From positions 16,864,001-16,928,000 of the forward strand of contig JAQISU010000179.1 of the NCBI GenBank assembly GCA_029339505.1: DNA of 64,000 bases. The letters run 5' to 3'. The stretch is from Unio delphinus (Eukaryota > Mollusca > Bivalvia > Unionida > Unionidae). The notes beneath the pieces were generated by a model. That model saw nothing but the letters and a program-made list of their open reading frames with translations, had not been told where the DNA came from and searched no databases. Each line of letters opens with the position of its first letter. Position 1 is the stretch's first letter. The position numbers were made by a program, and so were the translations under genes. This document shows, one piece after another, positions 13,621 through 21,856 of the stretch.

Positions 13621-13860
13621 GACAGCGATATGACTGAAAATTGTTAAAGCTACTTTAAAAATCCTAATCAACCAACTAGTAAATGAAGAGAGGCATGCAT
13701 TCGTTTCTTTGTGTTCGATGTTCGTTTCTTGATTTACATTGAATTCAGATTCAATAGTTAAGGTTTGTTATTTACAGATTTATATCCCAAGATTTACATA
13801 TAACCAGACTAGTATTTGCGATATCGATAATACTATGTCTAATATTTGCGATATCGATAA

Positions 13861-14163
13861 AGCAGCAGAAGGGGCGAATCAGACAACATTTTTAGACAAG
13901 TATTCACTGAAATCACGCTTAAAATCAATGAAACCAATGACATCAGACCCCAAAGTCAATGACATCAGGTCCCAAATATGTGTGTGTTTCATGGATTAGG
14001 TCCAAAAAAAAATTATGAAAAAATCAATGAAATTAATGAAATCAAAAACTTTTCAACTATTACATTTTTTGGGAAAAAGGGACTACAACATCGTTATCAC
14101 TCACCCTCTCTGCTGCTATGGGTTAACCGAATATTTGATCCAGTCCGATACGATATCGTGTTC
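13861..14163 (+). repeat. Left terminal inverted repeat, element 1
   Basis: By eye it is identical over 303 bp to the reverse complement of 28452-28754. It contains an inward AGCAGCAG end and, at 14111-14127, an oppositely oriented CCCTCTCTGCTGCT that looks like another element end. Its inner 40 bp duplicate the 3' end of the packaging ATPase gene. Confidence 0.9.
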
Positions 14164-14190
14164 CAGACCTTGTCTGGGGGACGAAAATCA

Positions 14191-15564
14191 CTACGATTTC
14201 ACAAACAGACTAATCGCTAACACCTCATCTTGTAAATCAATCAGATTATTGGACTGGTCAGTGAGTTTGAAATTAATTCTGGTTAATGAATTATTATGAC
14301 ATCGCATATAGACTGGATTAGTTGGATCCTCAATAATTAGAAACCCTGGAGGAGCTGTTGGTGCAAATGAATACAAAATATATCCTTGCTGAGCTTGATT
14401 TGATCGTTCTAAATTTATTTGATAGCTTCCTTCGATCACATCACACACTAAATTGATTGCTATCACCGATGAAATATTCACATTGAACGGAGCAATGTGC
14501 CTGCCGCCGCCATCTGGGTCATTATTATGTTTAAGGATAGTTGTTTGTGGTTGTGATGGTGTTTTTTTCCACGTATCATGGATTTTTTTGAAACCTTCAT
14601 CGATGGCATCATCGAGAGATTTTTGTAGTTCTGAGATATTATATCCTGGAAGTTTGAATGTTGGAATATCTCCTATGCGGATCCTATATTCTATTGCAAA
14701 TAAATCTCTTGTTTTAGGACTACTGTCACCTAATACTTCTTGAATAATTTGTGAATGAAATGTTTCCATGTCATTGATGATTTTGTTACATGTTTCTACG
14801 ACACTGATAAATTCATCTCGGGTGAGAGTGCCTGATCTAAGAGATATAAACAACAACGAAATATCGTTATTGAAAGCTGTGAAATTTTCAGTGATTTTAT
14901 CCCGGTTAGCAAGATGATGAATAAGTCGTACTCTTTCATCATATTCTACTCTAATGAAAAAATATGACTTATCATAATCTTTATAACTCCTTACTGGATT
15001 ATCAGATTTTGTCCTGTCTGTGATATAATCAGTTTTTTGTGGTTCTGGTAATTTAACGGTTTTTCCTCCGGGTGGTAATTCAGGCCATCCTAGTACTGTT
15101 CTAATAGAACTCTGATAGATATCTACGACGTAACCATCTGTGCTTATTTCAATGGCAGATGATAGTGTTGGCTCATGAACCGTTATAGCTATTTTTGATT
15201 CTTTTCCAGTAATCGATTTTATTCTACGTTGCAATTCATTATTGATTTGTTCGATTTGGTATGACCCTGTTGGTATGGAAACAACGTTCCAGTCTGGAGT
15301 ACCGTCGTCTTTATTCTTATTTGCAAATACCAGTGAATTATTGGGTTGTTGACCACCAAATGGTTTTGACCTAATATTTGGCCAGCTGTGGTATACTCGT
15401 AATTTTGCTAGCGCGATTTCCTTCACTGGGACCGGAGAGGGGAAATTCACACTGAATTCTGGATTCGTTGAGGTTATTGAGATCATGCTTGTTTGTACTG
15501 GTTTTGTGTTCTCCACTATTTGTTGAAGTAATTCCATCTGTGTTGTCATTGTTATTATACTCAT
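14191..15564 (-). CDS. Penton-like minor capsid protein candidate (mCP)
   Basis: A 457-residue protein at the left end of the virion gene block. The N-terminal half has strand-rich segments (FSVNFPSPVPV, ALAKLRVYHSWPNI, ITVHEPTLSSAIEI). The C-terminus has the pattern seen in jelly-roll penton proteins of Polinton-type viruses: YSFAPTAPPGFLII, NPVYMRC, then INFKLTDQSNNLIDLQDE and a hydrophobic terminal strand. The assignment is an inference from this pattern, size and position near the MCP and protease. The start codon at 15564 is supported because copy 2 keeps the same N-terminus. It overlaps the preceding two-TM gene by 194 bp in a different frame. A vertex role is likely but unproven. Confidence 0.6.
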   Translation of the reverse strand: MSIITMTTQMELLQQIVENTKPVQTSMISITSTNPEFSVNFPSPVPVKEIALAKLRVYHSWPNIRSKPFGGQQPNNSLVFANKNKDDGTPDWNVVSIPTGSYQIEQINNELQRRIKSITGKESKIAITVHEPTLSSAIEISTDGYVVDIYQSSIRTVLGWPELPPGGKTVKLPEPQKTDYITDRTKSDNPVRSYKDYDKSYFFIRVEYDERVRLIHHLANRDKITENFTAFNNDISLLFISLRSGTLTRDEFISVVETCNKIINDMETFHSQIIQEVLGDSSPKTRDLFAIEYRIRIGDIPTFKLPGYNISELQKSLDDAIDEGFKKIHDTWKKTPSQPQTTILKHNNDPDGGGRHIAPFNVNISSVIAINLVCDVIEGSYQINLERSNQAQQGYILYSFAPTAPPGFLIIEDPTNPVYMRCHNNSLTRINFKLTDQSNNLIDLQDEVLAISLFVKS

Positions 15565-16015
15565 GTTGTATTTCTAATTTTGACATCGCAGAATCATATA
15601 TATCTACCATCGCTGAAAACTCACTCTCTGTTATAATTGTATCATCGAGCGATGACGATATCAATGAGGATAATTGCGAGTATGCAGTGGACACAACATG
15701 AAATTGAATTATGTAGTCTTGTAGTTTCCGTTGGCTGCATGAGGATATTTTTTTTGTGATTATTGAAATTATTCCAGCGATTGTTGTTGCCGCAGAAATG
15801 CAAATTGGAACAGCTATCGGAGCCATCATTGTCACTGAAGACAGTATAATACCGGCTCCGGTGATTACACCACTCACAGCGTACACAGTAACATCAATTG
15901 CGGTAATTCTCCTGCGATATTTTTTAATTTTCAATTCATACTCCTCAGACAAGGTTTTGAGTCTAGTTTGATACTCTCTGACTTGATCATAGCGATATTG
16001 CGATGATGAAATCAT
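15371..16015 (-). CDS. Two-transmembrane-helix protein of the virion block
   Basis: A 214-residue protein. A basic, heptad-like N-terminus (YQTRLKTLSEEYELKIKKYRRR) precedes two hydrophobic helices, about residues 38-62 (VTVYAVSGVITGAGIILSS) and 65-88 (IAVPICISAATTIAGIISII), separated by a Pro-containing turn. A second helical segment (LQDYIIQFHVVSTAYSQLSSL) and a polar, Asn/Ser-rich tail follow. The layout resembles SLATT-like hairpin membrane proteins. It may insert into host membrane during entry or assembly; that is speculation. The protein is preserved in copy 2 with few changes, so it is probably functional. Its 3' end overlaps the start of the mCP gene. Confidence 0.6.
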   Translation of the reverse strand: MISSSQYRYDQVREYQTRLKTLSEEYELKIKKYRRRITAIDVTVYAVSGVITGAGIILSSVTMMAPIAVPICISAATTIAGIISIITKKISSCSQRKLQDYIIQFHVVSTAYSQLSSLISSSLDDTIITESEFSAMVDIYDSAMSKLEIQHEYNNNDNTDGITSTNSGEHKTSTNKHDLNNLNESRIQCEFPLSGPSEGNRASKITSIPQLAKY

Positions 16016-16045
16016 TTTTTATTTTAAATATGCTAGCGTTTTCAA

Positions 16046-17068
16046 TTAAGATTTACTTAAATTCGCTACGAATTCCACATACCACGTTGTTGAGACCCTA
16101 ACCAAATGAGTATCAGTAGATGCGATTGTGAACTTTTCAGTTGTATTCTTGTCGATGATCGTTGAAATCGTATTATTGAACCCGGATGAACTGGACGATG
16201 AAATCTTAAATTGAGACGATGGTGTTACTAGTGTTAATCGATAAATACCCTTGACGGTTGCAGTGATATCTAATGTGTTGTTTGTAGGTGTCCACTCAAA
16301 TGATCCGTGTTGGATTGTGTATACTACGTTGTTGGTTTTCTCATGAGGAATTTTTGTTTTTTCAATGGCTGTTATCATCCTCGAAAGATCACCTTTGATG
16401 CCTTCGATGGAAGTTTTCGTCTCATCGATGGATTTTTTAATATCAGGGAGTTTTAGTTCAATTTTATCTAACGGGGTTCCAATAAATGTATCAATGGCGT
16501 CGGTTGTTGTTTTTGCTGCTTCGTTGATAACCTTTTGATCATCAACAAACGTTTTAATTTCAGCGATAGATGGTGTAACTACAATTAGGGATCCAAAGAA
16601 CTTATGAACGACATTTCTACGGAAACTATTGTAGTTTTTTAAATGATCTTCAAATTCTTTATCGTGGTTTGTAAATCGATCTGTAATCGTCGAAAAAAGT
16701 ACACCCGGTTTGAGTTTACCCTGATCGGAAAATAGCGCAACGGTGTTCTCGATTGCATTTTGTTGTTTAACTAAAATATCATCCAGAGAAATATTACTGG
16801 TTTTCAATTTACCCTGATCGGAAAATAGCGCAACGGTGTTCTCGATTGCGTTTTGTTGTTTAACCAAAATATCATCCAGAGAAATATTACTGGATTTCAA
16901 TTTACCCTGTTTGTCTTGAAATACAACTATTTCATTCGGGTCAACACTTGTTAAGTTCAACGTCTCAGCGATTTCATCTTTAATTTTTTTTTGTATATCC
17001 TTGATAGAATCAGGAGTTGCAGTGTCATCGGGTTTGGGTTTCAGAGGTCTCCCCCAAATATCAATCAT
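16046..17068 (-). CDS. Fibre-like repeat protein candidate
   Basis: A 340-residue protein. A Pro/Lys N-terminal tail is followed by a shaft with two near-perfect 31-residue repeats (QGKLKTSNISLDDILVKQQN... ENTVALFSD) plus partial units before and after. Next come helical, Lys/Asp/Glu-rich heptads (IKKSIDETKTSIEGIKGDLSR) and a beta-rich C-terminal domain (VYTIQHGSFEWTP to VRVSTTWYVEFVANLSKS). Tail, repeat shaft, coiled coil and globular head is the usual order for trimeric attachment fibres. No homologue was recognised by name. Copy 2 differs in the coiled-coil section by replacement and deletion while tail and head are kept. It lies between the protease and the membrane protein gene. Confidence 0.55.
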   Translation of the reverse strand: MIDIWGRPLKPKPDDTATPDSIKDIQKKIKDEIAETLNLTSVDPNEIVVFQDKQGKLKSSNISLDDILVKQQNAIENTVALFSDQGKLKTSNISLDDILVKQQNAIENTVALFSDQGKLKPGVLFSTITDRFTNHDKEFEDHLKNYNSFRRNVVHKFFGSLIVVTPSIAEIKTFVDDQKVINEAAKTTTDAIDTFIGTPLDKIELKLPDIKKSIDETKTSIEGIKGDLSRMITAIEKTKIPHEKTNNVVYTIQHGSFEWTPTNNTLDITATVKGIYRLTLVTPSSQFKISSSSSSGFNNTISTIIDKNTTEKFTIASTDTHLVRVSTTWYVEFVANLSKS

Positions 17069-17074
17069 GATATT

Positions 17075-17569
17075 TTATATATCTCTCTCTAAAAAGCGAT
17101 TACTAGTGTAGTCATTTACGACAATGTGTGGTGGTTTTCCCCTTGGGTTACCCAAGGAGTTAGAAATAGCGTCAAGGACATTTAATACTTCACTGCCGCA
17201 TATTGGTGGGTCATTGATTTGTTGTGTTGGTAGCGTAGAATACCAAGTCTTCATTGGAAGGGTTTTTATATAACGCAAAAACTCTTTTGGTGGGGCTAAT
17301 CCATATGAATCAAAATAGACAATCCCACGTGGATCAATAGCGTATGCAACCCAGTGAGTTCCAGGTCCGGTGCTGTTATCGAGATTAATAATACCTGTTT
17401 CAGTTTTGTTTGGTTGATGTGGTAATTGATCTTTCATAAAAACACCTCTGAAATGTTTAATCGCTAGTTTTTTAGCAGCATCCATTAAATCAAAATTGGA
17501 CATTGGAATCATCGATTCCTGAATTAATAAATCGTTCCTGGTAGTCTTAGACCTTTTCCGCTGTACCAT
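17075..17569 (-). CDS. Adenain-type cysteine protease (maturation protease)
   Basis: The open frame of 164 residues matches the adenovirus/Polinton cysteine protease family: His72 in GTHWVAYAID, Asp87 in VYFDSYG, oxyanion Gln near TQQIND, and nucleophile Cys124 in PPICGSEVLNVLDAI. These proteases cleave capsid and core precursors in the assembling virion. The functional start may be the internal Met in PMSNFDLMDAAKK (about residue 23), because the upstream part overlaps the pVI-like gene by 46 bp and varies between copies. Good candidate substrates are the neighbouring Gly-rich proteins, but no cleavage sites were tested. Confidence 0.9.
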   Translation of the reverse strand: MVQRKRSKTTRNDLLIQESMIPMSNFDLMDAAKKLAIKHFRGVFMKDQLPHQPNKTETGIINLDNSTGPGTHWVAYAIDPRGIVYFDSYGLAPPKEFLRYIKTLPMKTWYSTLPTQQINDPPICGSEVLNVLDAISNSLGNPRGKPPHIVVNDYTSNRFLERDI

Positions 17570-18003
17570 GAATACGGGGTTCCTGGTAGTCTTAGACCCA
17601 ATCCTTGAACGGATCGTCTCTTTTTTTTATATCCTTGTCCAGTTGCCTTTTTTAGTGCCATTCCTGCTGCAGTACCAACGGCTCCTAACGCTGCTGCTTT
17701 AGCCACCGCTGGGGCTGCTGCTGCAATCAATGCTGGTATTGCAGCTAACAATGGAAATATACCGCCTGTTTTCATCATATTTTTAATAGCAGCCGCAGAG
17801 AGAGTAATCTGAACCCCCTTTTTATCCTTGAAAGCATCATTGAAATGTTTCACCTGACGAGTTGTCAGCGATAATTTATTTTCACCACCAGTCATTTGAT
17901 TAGGTTTCAACGTGATTGTGGTTCCACATTTTTTAGCCGATTCTGATTGCAATTTTTTGATTTGACCAGGAGTTAACGTAACACTAATAACACTATATGA
18001 CAT
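17524..18003 (-). CDS. pVI-like membrane-active minor virion protein candidate
   Basis: A 159-residue protein that starts with two LTPGQIKKL/LTTRQVKHF-type repeats (lysine-rich, alternating with strands ending in ITLKPNQMTGG and ITLSAAAIKN). A long hydrophobic Ala/Pro/Gly segment follows (GGIFPLLAAIPALIAAAAP), then a basic KKKRRS stretch. The C-terminus repeats LRLPGTPYSWYSGKG. Such proteins recur next to the DJR capsid gene in invertebrate Polinton-like elements and have been compared with adenovirus pVI; the lytic role is inferred. TATATA lies directly before the start codon. The copy 2 protein is 186 residues because it carries extra C-terminal repeats. Confidence 0.6.
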   Translation of the reverse strand: MSYSVISVTLTPGQIKKLQSESAKKCGTTITLKPNQMTGGENKLSLTTRQVKHFNDAFKDKKGVQITLSAAAIKNMMKTGGIFPLLAAIPALIAAAAPAVAKAAALGAVGTAAGMALKKATGQGYKKKRRSVQGLGLRLPGTPYSWYSGKGLRLPGTIY

Positions 18004-18042
18004 TATATATAATTGATTGATTCTAATTCAATGAAAAATCGT

Positions 18043-19455
18043 TCAAAGATTTTCTACTGGGGCATCTACCACTCTCATTCTTCCACCAACACCTTCAAGT
18101 AGCATTGATTTATCACTGAGAATGACAGCAACCGCTCTATAATCAGCAATAGCACCACGAGTCACATTAGCTCTAAAGTGTATATCAACAACTGACTGTC
18201 TTGTCAAATCGAGATGTTCCAGTGAGAAGTAGTAGATCGGATACAGATTCTTAAAATCAAATTGTGATATTTGCAAACCAGTATCGACATTTTGATCGCG
18301 TGCCATAAATGACAACAGACGATGATAAACTCGTGCAATATGATTTTCTGTGTAATTAAGTTGTATATCCTCAGATGGTTCCTGCTGGCCGTTTATTCTC
18401 AGTGAGACGTCTTTCACACCTAATTGATCAAATATCATATGACTGGAGAGTTGATTGCCAACTCGTGCGTTATCCTGTAACGCAATAAATATATGACGTG
18501 GCGCAGAAACGCCTTGCTTTGATGCTAGGTTCCAAGTGAATAACCCGTTGATAGTTGATTGCTTCACATCTGTACTCACGGTTAGCCAACTCAACAACGA
18601 CTTTCCTCCTTGGTCCATAAATGATAGTAATCGTTGTTCTGCGGTGATTGCTGGAGTCAACACTGGCATCCACAATGATATTTTTGTTAAATTGACTTTA
18701 CCGGCATCAGCATTAGGGGCTGCAGCATCTGCTGGAATCCTCCAAATTGCGTCGTTATCATCACCCTTTCGTACAAGCGATACTGTATGCTTCGCCCCGT
18801 AGATAACTTTTCTGACGTTTCTACAGAATCCAAATATGTGATGCAGTGGAATCGCGCATGAAAATGGTCTACGCCCTACTCCCAACATTGCGTTTCGTGT
18901 TGCAGCTCCTAGATTGAAATTAGGATCGTTGTTTATAATCATATTTTCAACATCAGCATTAGCTGTATCAGCATTATTTCTTGGTCGTCTTATAATAAAT
19001 GGATTTCCTCCAGCGGTATTCTTACCATCTTTTGCAAACATCATAGAAGGTCCTGCTGATCTTGTATAATCATCAGAATATCTCGCTAACCCGATTATTG
19101 TTGTAGCCACATCAACATCACGATCTATGGACTCAATTTCTTTTCCATCAATGAGATATCTAGCACTCTCAAATAGCGCCATAATACCATTATTGACAAA
19201 ACCGACTTGAGTACCAACTGGATACGGTGCTGGTGCAGCACGAATATCAGCAGCTGTTACAATTTCTCCTTCTACTTCAATTAATGCTTCACAGGGCAAA
19301 AAGTATTTACTGGTATCATGGACTTGAAGATCAATTCTTGCTCGACTATTTGAGTCTATGGCATGATAGGCGTAATATTGATAATCGCGTACAGAATCAT
19401 CCTTGCCAACTGGGGCGTCTATATCAAATGCTGGATCAGATGATTTTTTGAACAT
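18043..19455 (-). CDS. Double jelly-roll major capsid protein candidate
   Basis: A 470-residue protein, the size expected for a Polinton-type MCP. It is rich in beta segments and contains recognisable blocks: SVRDYQYYAYHAIDSNSRARIDLQVHDT near the N-terminus (strand spanning), GFVNNGIMALFESARYLIDG, RDVDVATTIIGLARYS, IPLHHIFGF, MIFDQLGVKDVSLRINGQ, and YPIYYFSLEHL with VDIHFRANVT. This is the pattern of the metazoan 'double jelly roll-like domain' proteins, which I recognise by pattern and have not searched. It should form the pseudo-hexameric capsomers. Copy 2 encodes a 469-residue version without lesions, so the gene has been kept under constraint or both insertions are recent. Confidence 0.75.
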   Translation of the reverse strand: MFKKSSDPAFDIDAPVGKDDSVRDYQYYAYHAIDSNSRARIDLQVHDTSKYFLPCEALIEVEGEIVTAADIRAAPAPYPVGTQVGFVNNGIMALFESARYLIDGKEIESIDRDVDVATTIIGLARYSDDYTRSAGPSMMFAKDGKNTAGGNPFIIRRPRNNADTANADVENMIINNDPNFNLGAATRNAMLGVGRRPFSCAIPLHHIFGFCRNVRKVIYGAKHTVSLVRKGDDNDAIWRIPADAAAPNADAGKVNLTKISLWMPVLTPAITAEQRLLSFMDQGGKSLLSWLTVSTDVKQSTINGLFTWNLASKQGVSAPRHIFIALQDNARVGNQLSSHMIFDQLGVKDVSLRINGQQEPSEDIQLNYTENHIARVYHRLLSFMARDQNVDTGLQISQFDFKNLYPIYYFSLEHLDLTRQSVVDIHFRANVTRGAIADYRAVAVILSDKSMLLEGVGGRMRVVDAPVENL

Positions 19456-19509
19456 TTTATTATATTTATCAGAGTCTAAATAGTGAAATCGTAAACGATT
19501 TTTCCATTT

Positions 19510-19941
19510 TCATCGACGTAGTTTTTTAAGGCCACTTCCTGCTATCATGTTTGCAATATTGCTTTGGTCTCCTTGATTTACCATCGACGCTAGTTTTTCA
19601 TCTACTGCGTTATTTATTATTTTACTAACACTTGCAGGCATTTCTTCTGTAGACGGTAACGGTTTCTTTTTTCGCCCCACTAATGATGTTATTTTATCCT
19701 TCGCAGTTGAAAACGCTTTCCCGGCAAGATTTTCAACAGTACTGATACCCTTATCACGAATAACATCAATGGCTTTCATTGATAACTGTTTAGCTAACGG
19801 CATCACTTTGGGGGCCATTCTTGAAAAGAATCCTAAAATGGTATTGCCGAGGCCATCTCCGTAGTATGCTCTATAAACTGGAAACCGTGAATTAACTACA
19901 TAGACGGGGGTTGGTTTATCATGATTGTAATGGATGATCAT
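19510..19941 (-). CDS. Small basic virion protein (pX/core-like candidate)
   Basis: A 143-residue protein with pI clearly above neutral. A strand-like N-terminus (VYVVNSRFPVYRAYYGDGLG) leads into amphipathic helices (FFSRMAPKVMPLAKQLSMKAIDVIRDKG) and ends GSGLKKLRR. The GDGLG/FFSR...P.KPLAK pattern next to an MCP gene recalls the adenovirus pX-like or minor core proteins of adintoviruses. A DNA-condensing or membrane-active role is inferred only. It is intact in copy 2. Confidence 0.55.
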   Translation of the reverse strand: MIIHYNHDKPTPVYVVNSRFPVYRAYYGDGLGNTILGFFSRMAPKVMPLAKQLSMKAIDVIRDKGISTVENLAGKAFSTAKDKITSLVGRKKKPLPSTEEMPASVSKIINNAVDEKLASMVNQGDQSNIANMIAGSGLKKLRR

Positions 19942-19974
19942 TATTATAAAAACAATAGTGTTTTCAATTGTTAT

Positions 19975-21069
19975 TTAATCACTATGATACCCATTTGCTA
20001 ACTCGTCAATGAAATCTCGATAGGTTTTGATATCCATGATACCGCCGGCAAATAACCGTCTACAGATATCAGCTGCTTCATTAATTATTTCCGGTGAATT
20101 ATTTCCAGCTCGTTTTCCTCCGATGAGAACATCTAATCGTGATATATCATTGATAACGCTATCAGGACAAATGTTTCCAATCCTTGGATTTCCTAATCCA
20201 CTTCCGCTATAACCAGCTGCTTCATCTAGTTTTTCTAAATCCGTAGTTTGTAAATAATCATCATCATCATCATCATCAGGTGGTAGTTGTTGTTTTTTTT
20301 GTCTCCGTGTTGGCGTTTGACGTCGTTCTTCTAAATCATCATCATCATCAGGTGGTAGTTGTTGTTTTTTTTGTCTTCTTGTTTGTCTCCGTGTTGGTGT
20401 TTGACGTTTTAGTTCTTGCCGTTCTTCTATTTCTCGTTGCCGCTCTTCTATTTGTTCTCTTTTATAATTACTAATTCCCTTTTTAAATTCCTTGTATCCT
20501 ATCTCATCCTTATTCAAACGACCAATCCCCTTATTTAGTTTATACAAATTATCAAACCAATCATTACTTGATATTCTATCATTTTTATACTCGTCCTTTA
20601 AAAAATCTTTTTTTGAATTATAACTTTGAGCAGCAAAATTACCAAAGGCTTGATAATCCTTTGATTTCAATAAACTAGGTTTTTTTATTAATATTTTAGC
20701 ATGATCAGTAAATTTATTCAACAGAGAAACAGTCGTTTTTTTCGGATCAGTTTGTTCAGTTTGTTCAGTTTTCGCTGCTAGTTTTTCAAGCTCACCAATA
20801 ACAGATTTTCCCGTCTCGGGACCATCTCCCAGTAAAGCACGCTCTACCCCCTTCGTTGCTGTGGTTACTGGTTTAAACAATTCTTCAGACCCCAGAGCAA
20901 AATCAGTTTGTAAACTCTGTCGTTGTTGCAGTTTATTTCTTACAGAGTCGCGAATTGGTACAAATCTCTTAATTGCATCCAGTCGTTCACGAGCCAATCG
21001 GGTTGTTAATGCTTCATTGACCATTATTTGAAATCGCAAACTCTTTTTCAATTGCAAAACACTTGACAT
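19975..21069 (-). CDS. Unknown acidic/basic repeat protein of the virion block
   Basis: The open frame is 364 residues, but the start may be the Met at 21024 (MVNEALTTRLARERLDAIKRF), since only that part aligns with copy 2. The middle is highly charged: RQTPTRRQTRRQKKQQLPP followed by a run of Asp, duplicated once in copy 1. The C-terminal 90 residues (AAGYSGSGL... RLDVLIGGKRAGNNS... RRLFAGGIMDIKTYRDFIDEL) are the best conserved. No family is recognised. First position in the leftward block suggests a scaffold or structural precursor; Gly-Gly/Gly-Ser-Gly motifs could be protease sites. Confidence 0.6.
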   Translation of the reverse strand: MSSVLQLKKSLRFQIMVNEALTTRLARERLDAIKRFVPIRDSVRNKLQQRQSLQTDFALGSEELFKPVTTATKGVERALLGDGPETGKSVIGELEKLAAKTEQTEQTDPKKTTVSLLNKFTDHAKILIKKPSLLKSKDYQAFGNFAAQSYNSKKDFLKDEYKNDRISSNDWFDNLYKLNKGIGRLNKDEIGYKEFKKGISNYKREQIEERQREIEERQELKRQTPTRRQTRRQKKQQLPPDDDDDLEERRQTPTRRQKKQQLPPDDDDDDDYLQTTDLEKLDEAAGYSGSGLGNPRIGNICPDSVINDISRLDVLIGGKRAGNNSPEIINEAADICRRLFAGGIMDIKTYRDFIDELANGYHSD

Positions 21070-21454
21070 GTCGGATGATTTTTAACACAGTCATGGAAGC
21101 GTTATTTCATCGTGAGACACCTTCTATCAGTGATGAGGAAAGTCACATAATTGTATATAAAATTAATAATACTGTGACTTTCCTCACTTTTGTTACATGT
21201 CGGATGATTTTTAATACCACCATGGAAGTGTTATTTCATCTTATAACAGCTTCTATCATTGATGAGGAAAGTGTGGAAATTGTATATAAAATAATTAATA
21301 CCACAGTTTCCTCATTCTAGTTTTGACCAATCTGACACATCGTCCATCTATTTTTGACATCCCTCTGAGGGTCGGCTAAAAAAAATGATAAATAATCGGG
21401 CAATCAAAAAATGATAAGAGTCGGCCAATCAAAAAATGATTAATGGTCGGTCAG
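21070..21454. promoter_or_regulatory. Intergenic control region with two hairpin units and iterons
   Basis: Two direct units begin ACATGTCGGATGATTTTTAA (about 21067 and 21190), and each ends in an inverted repeat. The arms are 21135-21147/21173-21185 (13 of 13 pairs) and 21264-21276/21301-21313 (12 of 13). The loops hold TGTATATAAAAT, which reads as a TATA box on either strand. Rightward of this, four TCGGxCAATCAAAAAATGAT-like repeats are spaced about 25 bp apart (21372-21463). The region sits upstream of the leftward virion block, so promoter or origin function is plausible. Confidence 0.55.
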
Positions 21455-21856
21455 TCAAAATTGTTCATTTTCCTGAATTAATGCTCGTAGGTTTCTAATT
21501 TTAGAGTTGACTTCTTTTTTCAATTCGTATTCGTTACCTAATTCTTTTCGTATTCCCTCTACGATAGCATACAACGGGACGAACACACTGATGTCACTGG
21601 AAAATGAAAGAGAGTCTTTAATAGAATTCTGAATTTTTTTGATGAGTGCATATTTCTTTGGTAGCATATACTTGTTAGTGCTAACTCCGTATTCTATATC
21701 CTGAAAATCAGACACAATTTGGTCAGGATTTAATCCATCTGATAGTTTGATATCCTGATTTTTCAATTTTGCTATTTCAACTATGATGCTATTCATGTTT
21801 TCAGAATTCATTATTCTATAAGAATGACATATCTCTAATTGGAAATTATGACGCAT
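21455..21856 (-). CDS. Unknown small protein downstream of the HNH gene
   Basis: A 133-residue, mostly helical and charged protein without a recognised domain (SIIVEIAKLKNQDIKLSDGL, then KKYALIKKIQNSIKDSLSF). Its start overlaps the stop of the upstream HNH gene as TAATG, an arrangement compatible with coupled translation. A second Met (MNSENMNS, residue 16) could be the true start. Copy 2 has a nonsense codon at about residue 84. Function unknown. Confidence 0.45.
   Translation of the reverse strand: MRHNFQLEICHSYRIMNSENMNSIIVEIAKLKNQDIKLSDGLNPDQIVSDFQDIEYGVSTNKYMLPKKYALIKKIQNSIKDSLSFSSDISVFVPLYAIVEGIRKELGNEYELKKEVNSKIRNLRALIQENEQF

Noticed and set aside
20280..20474. Plus-strand frame rich in His and Val
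   Set aside because: It is the antisense shadow of the Asp-run module in the leftward gene.
21063..21320. 85-residue plus-strand protein across the hairpin units
   Set aside because: It is a duplicated non-coding unit; copy 2 does not keep the frame and the compensating stem changes favour structure over coding.
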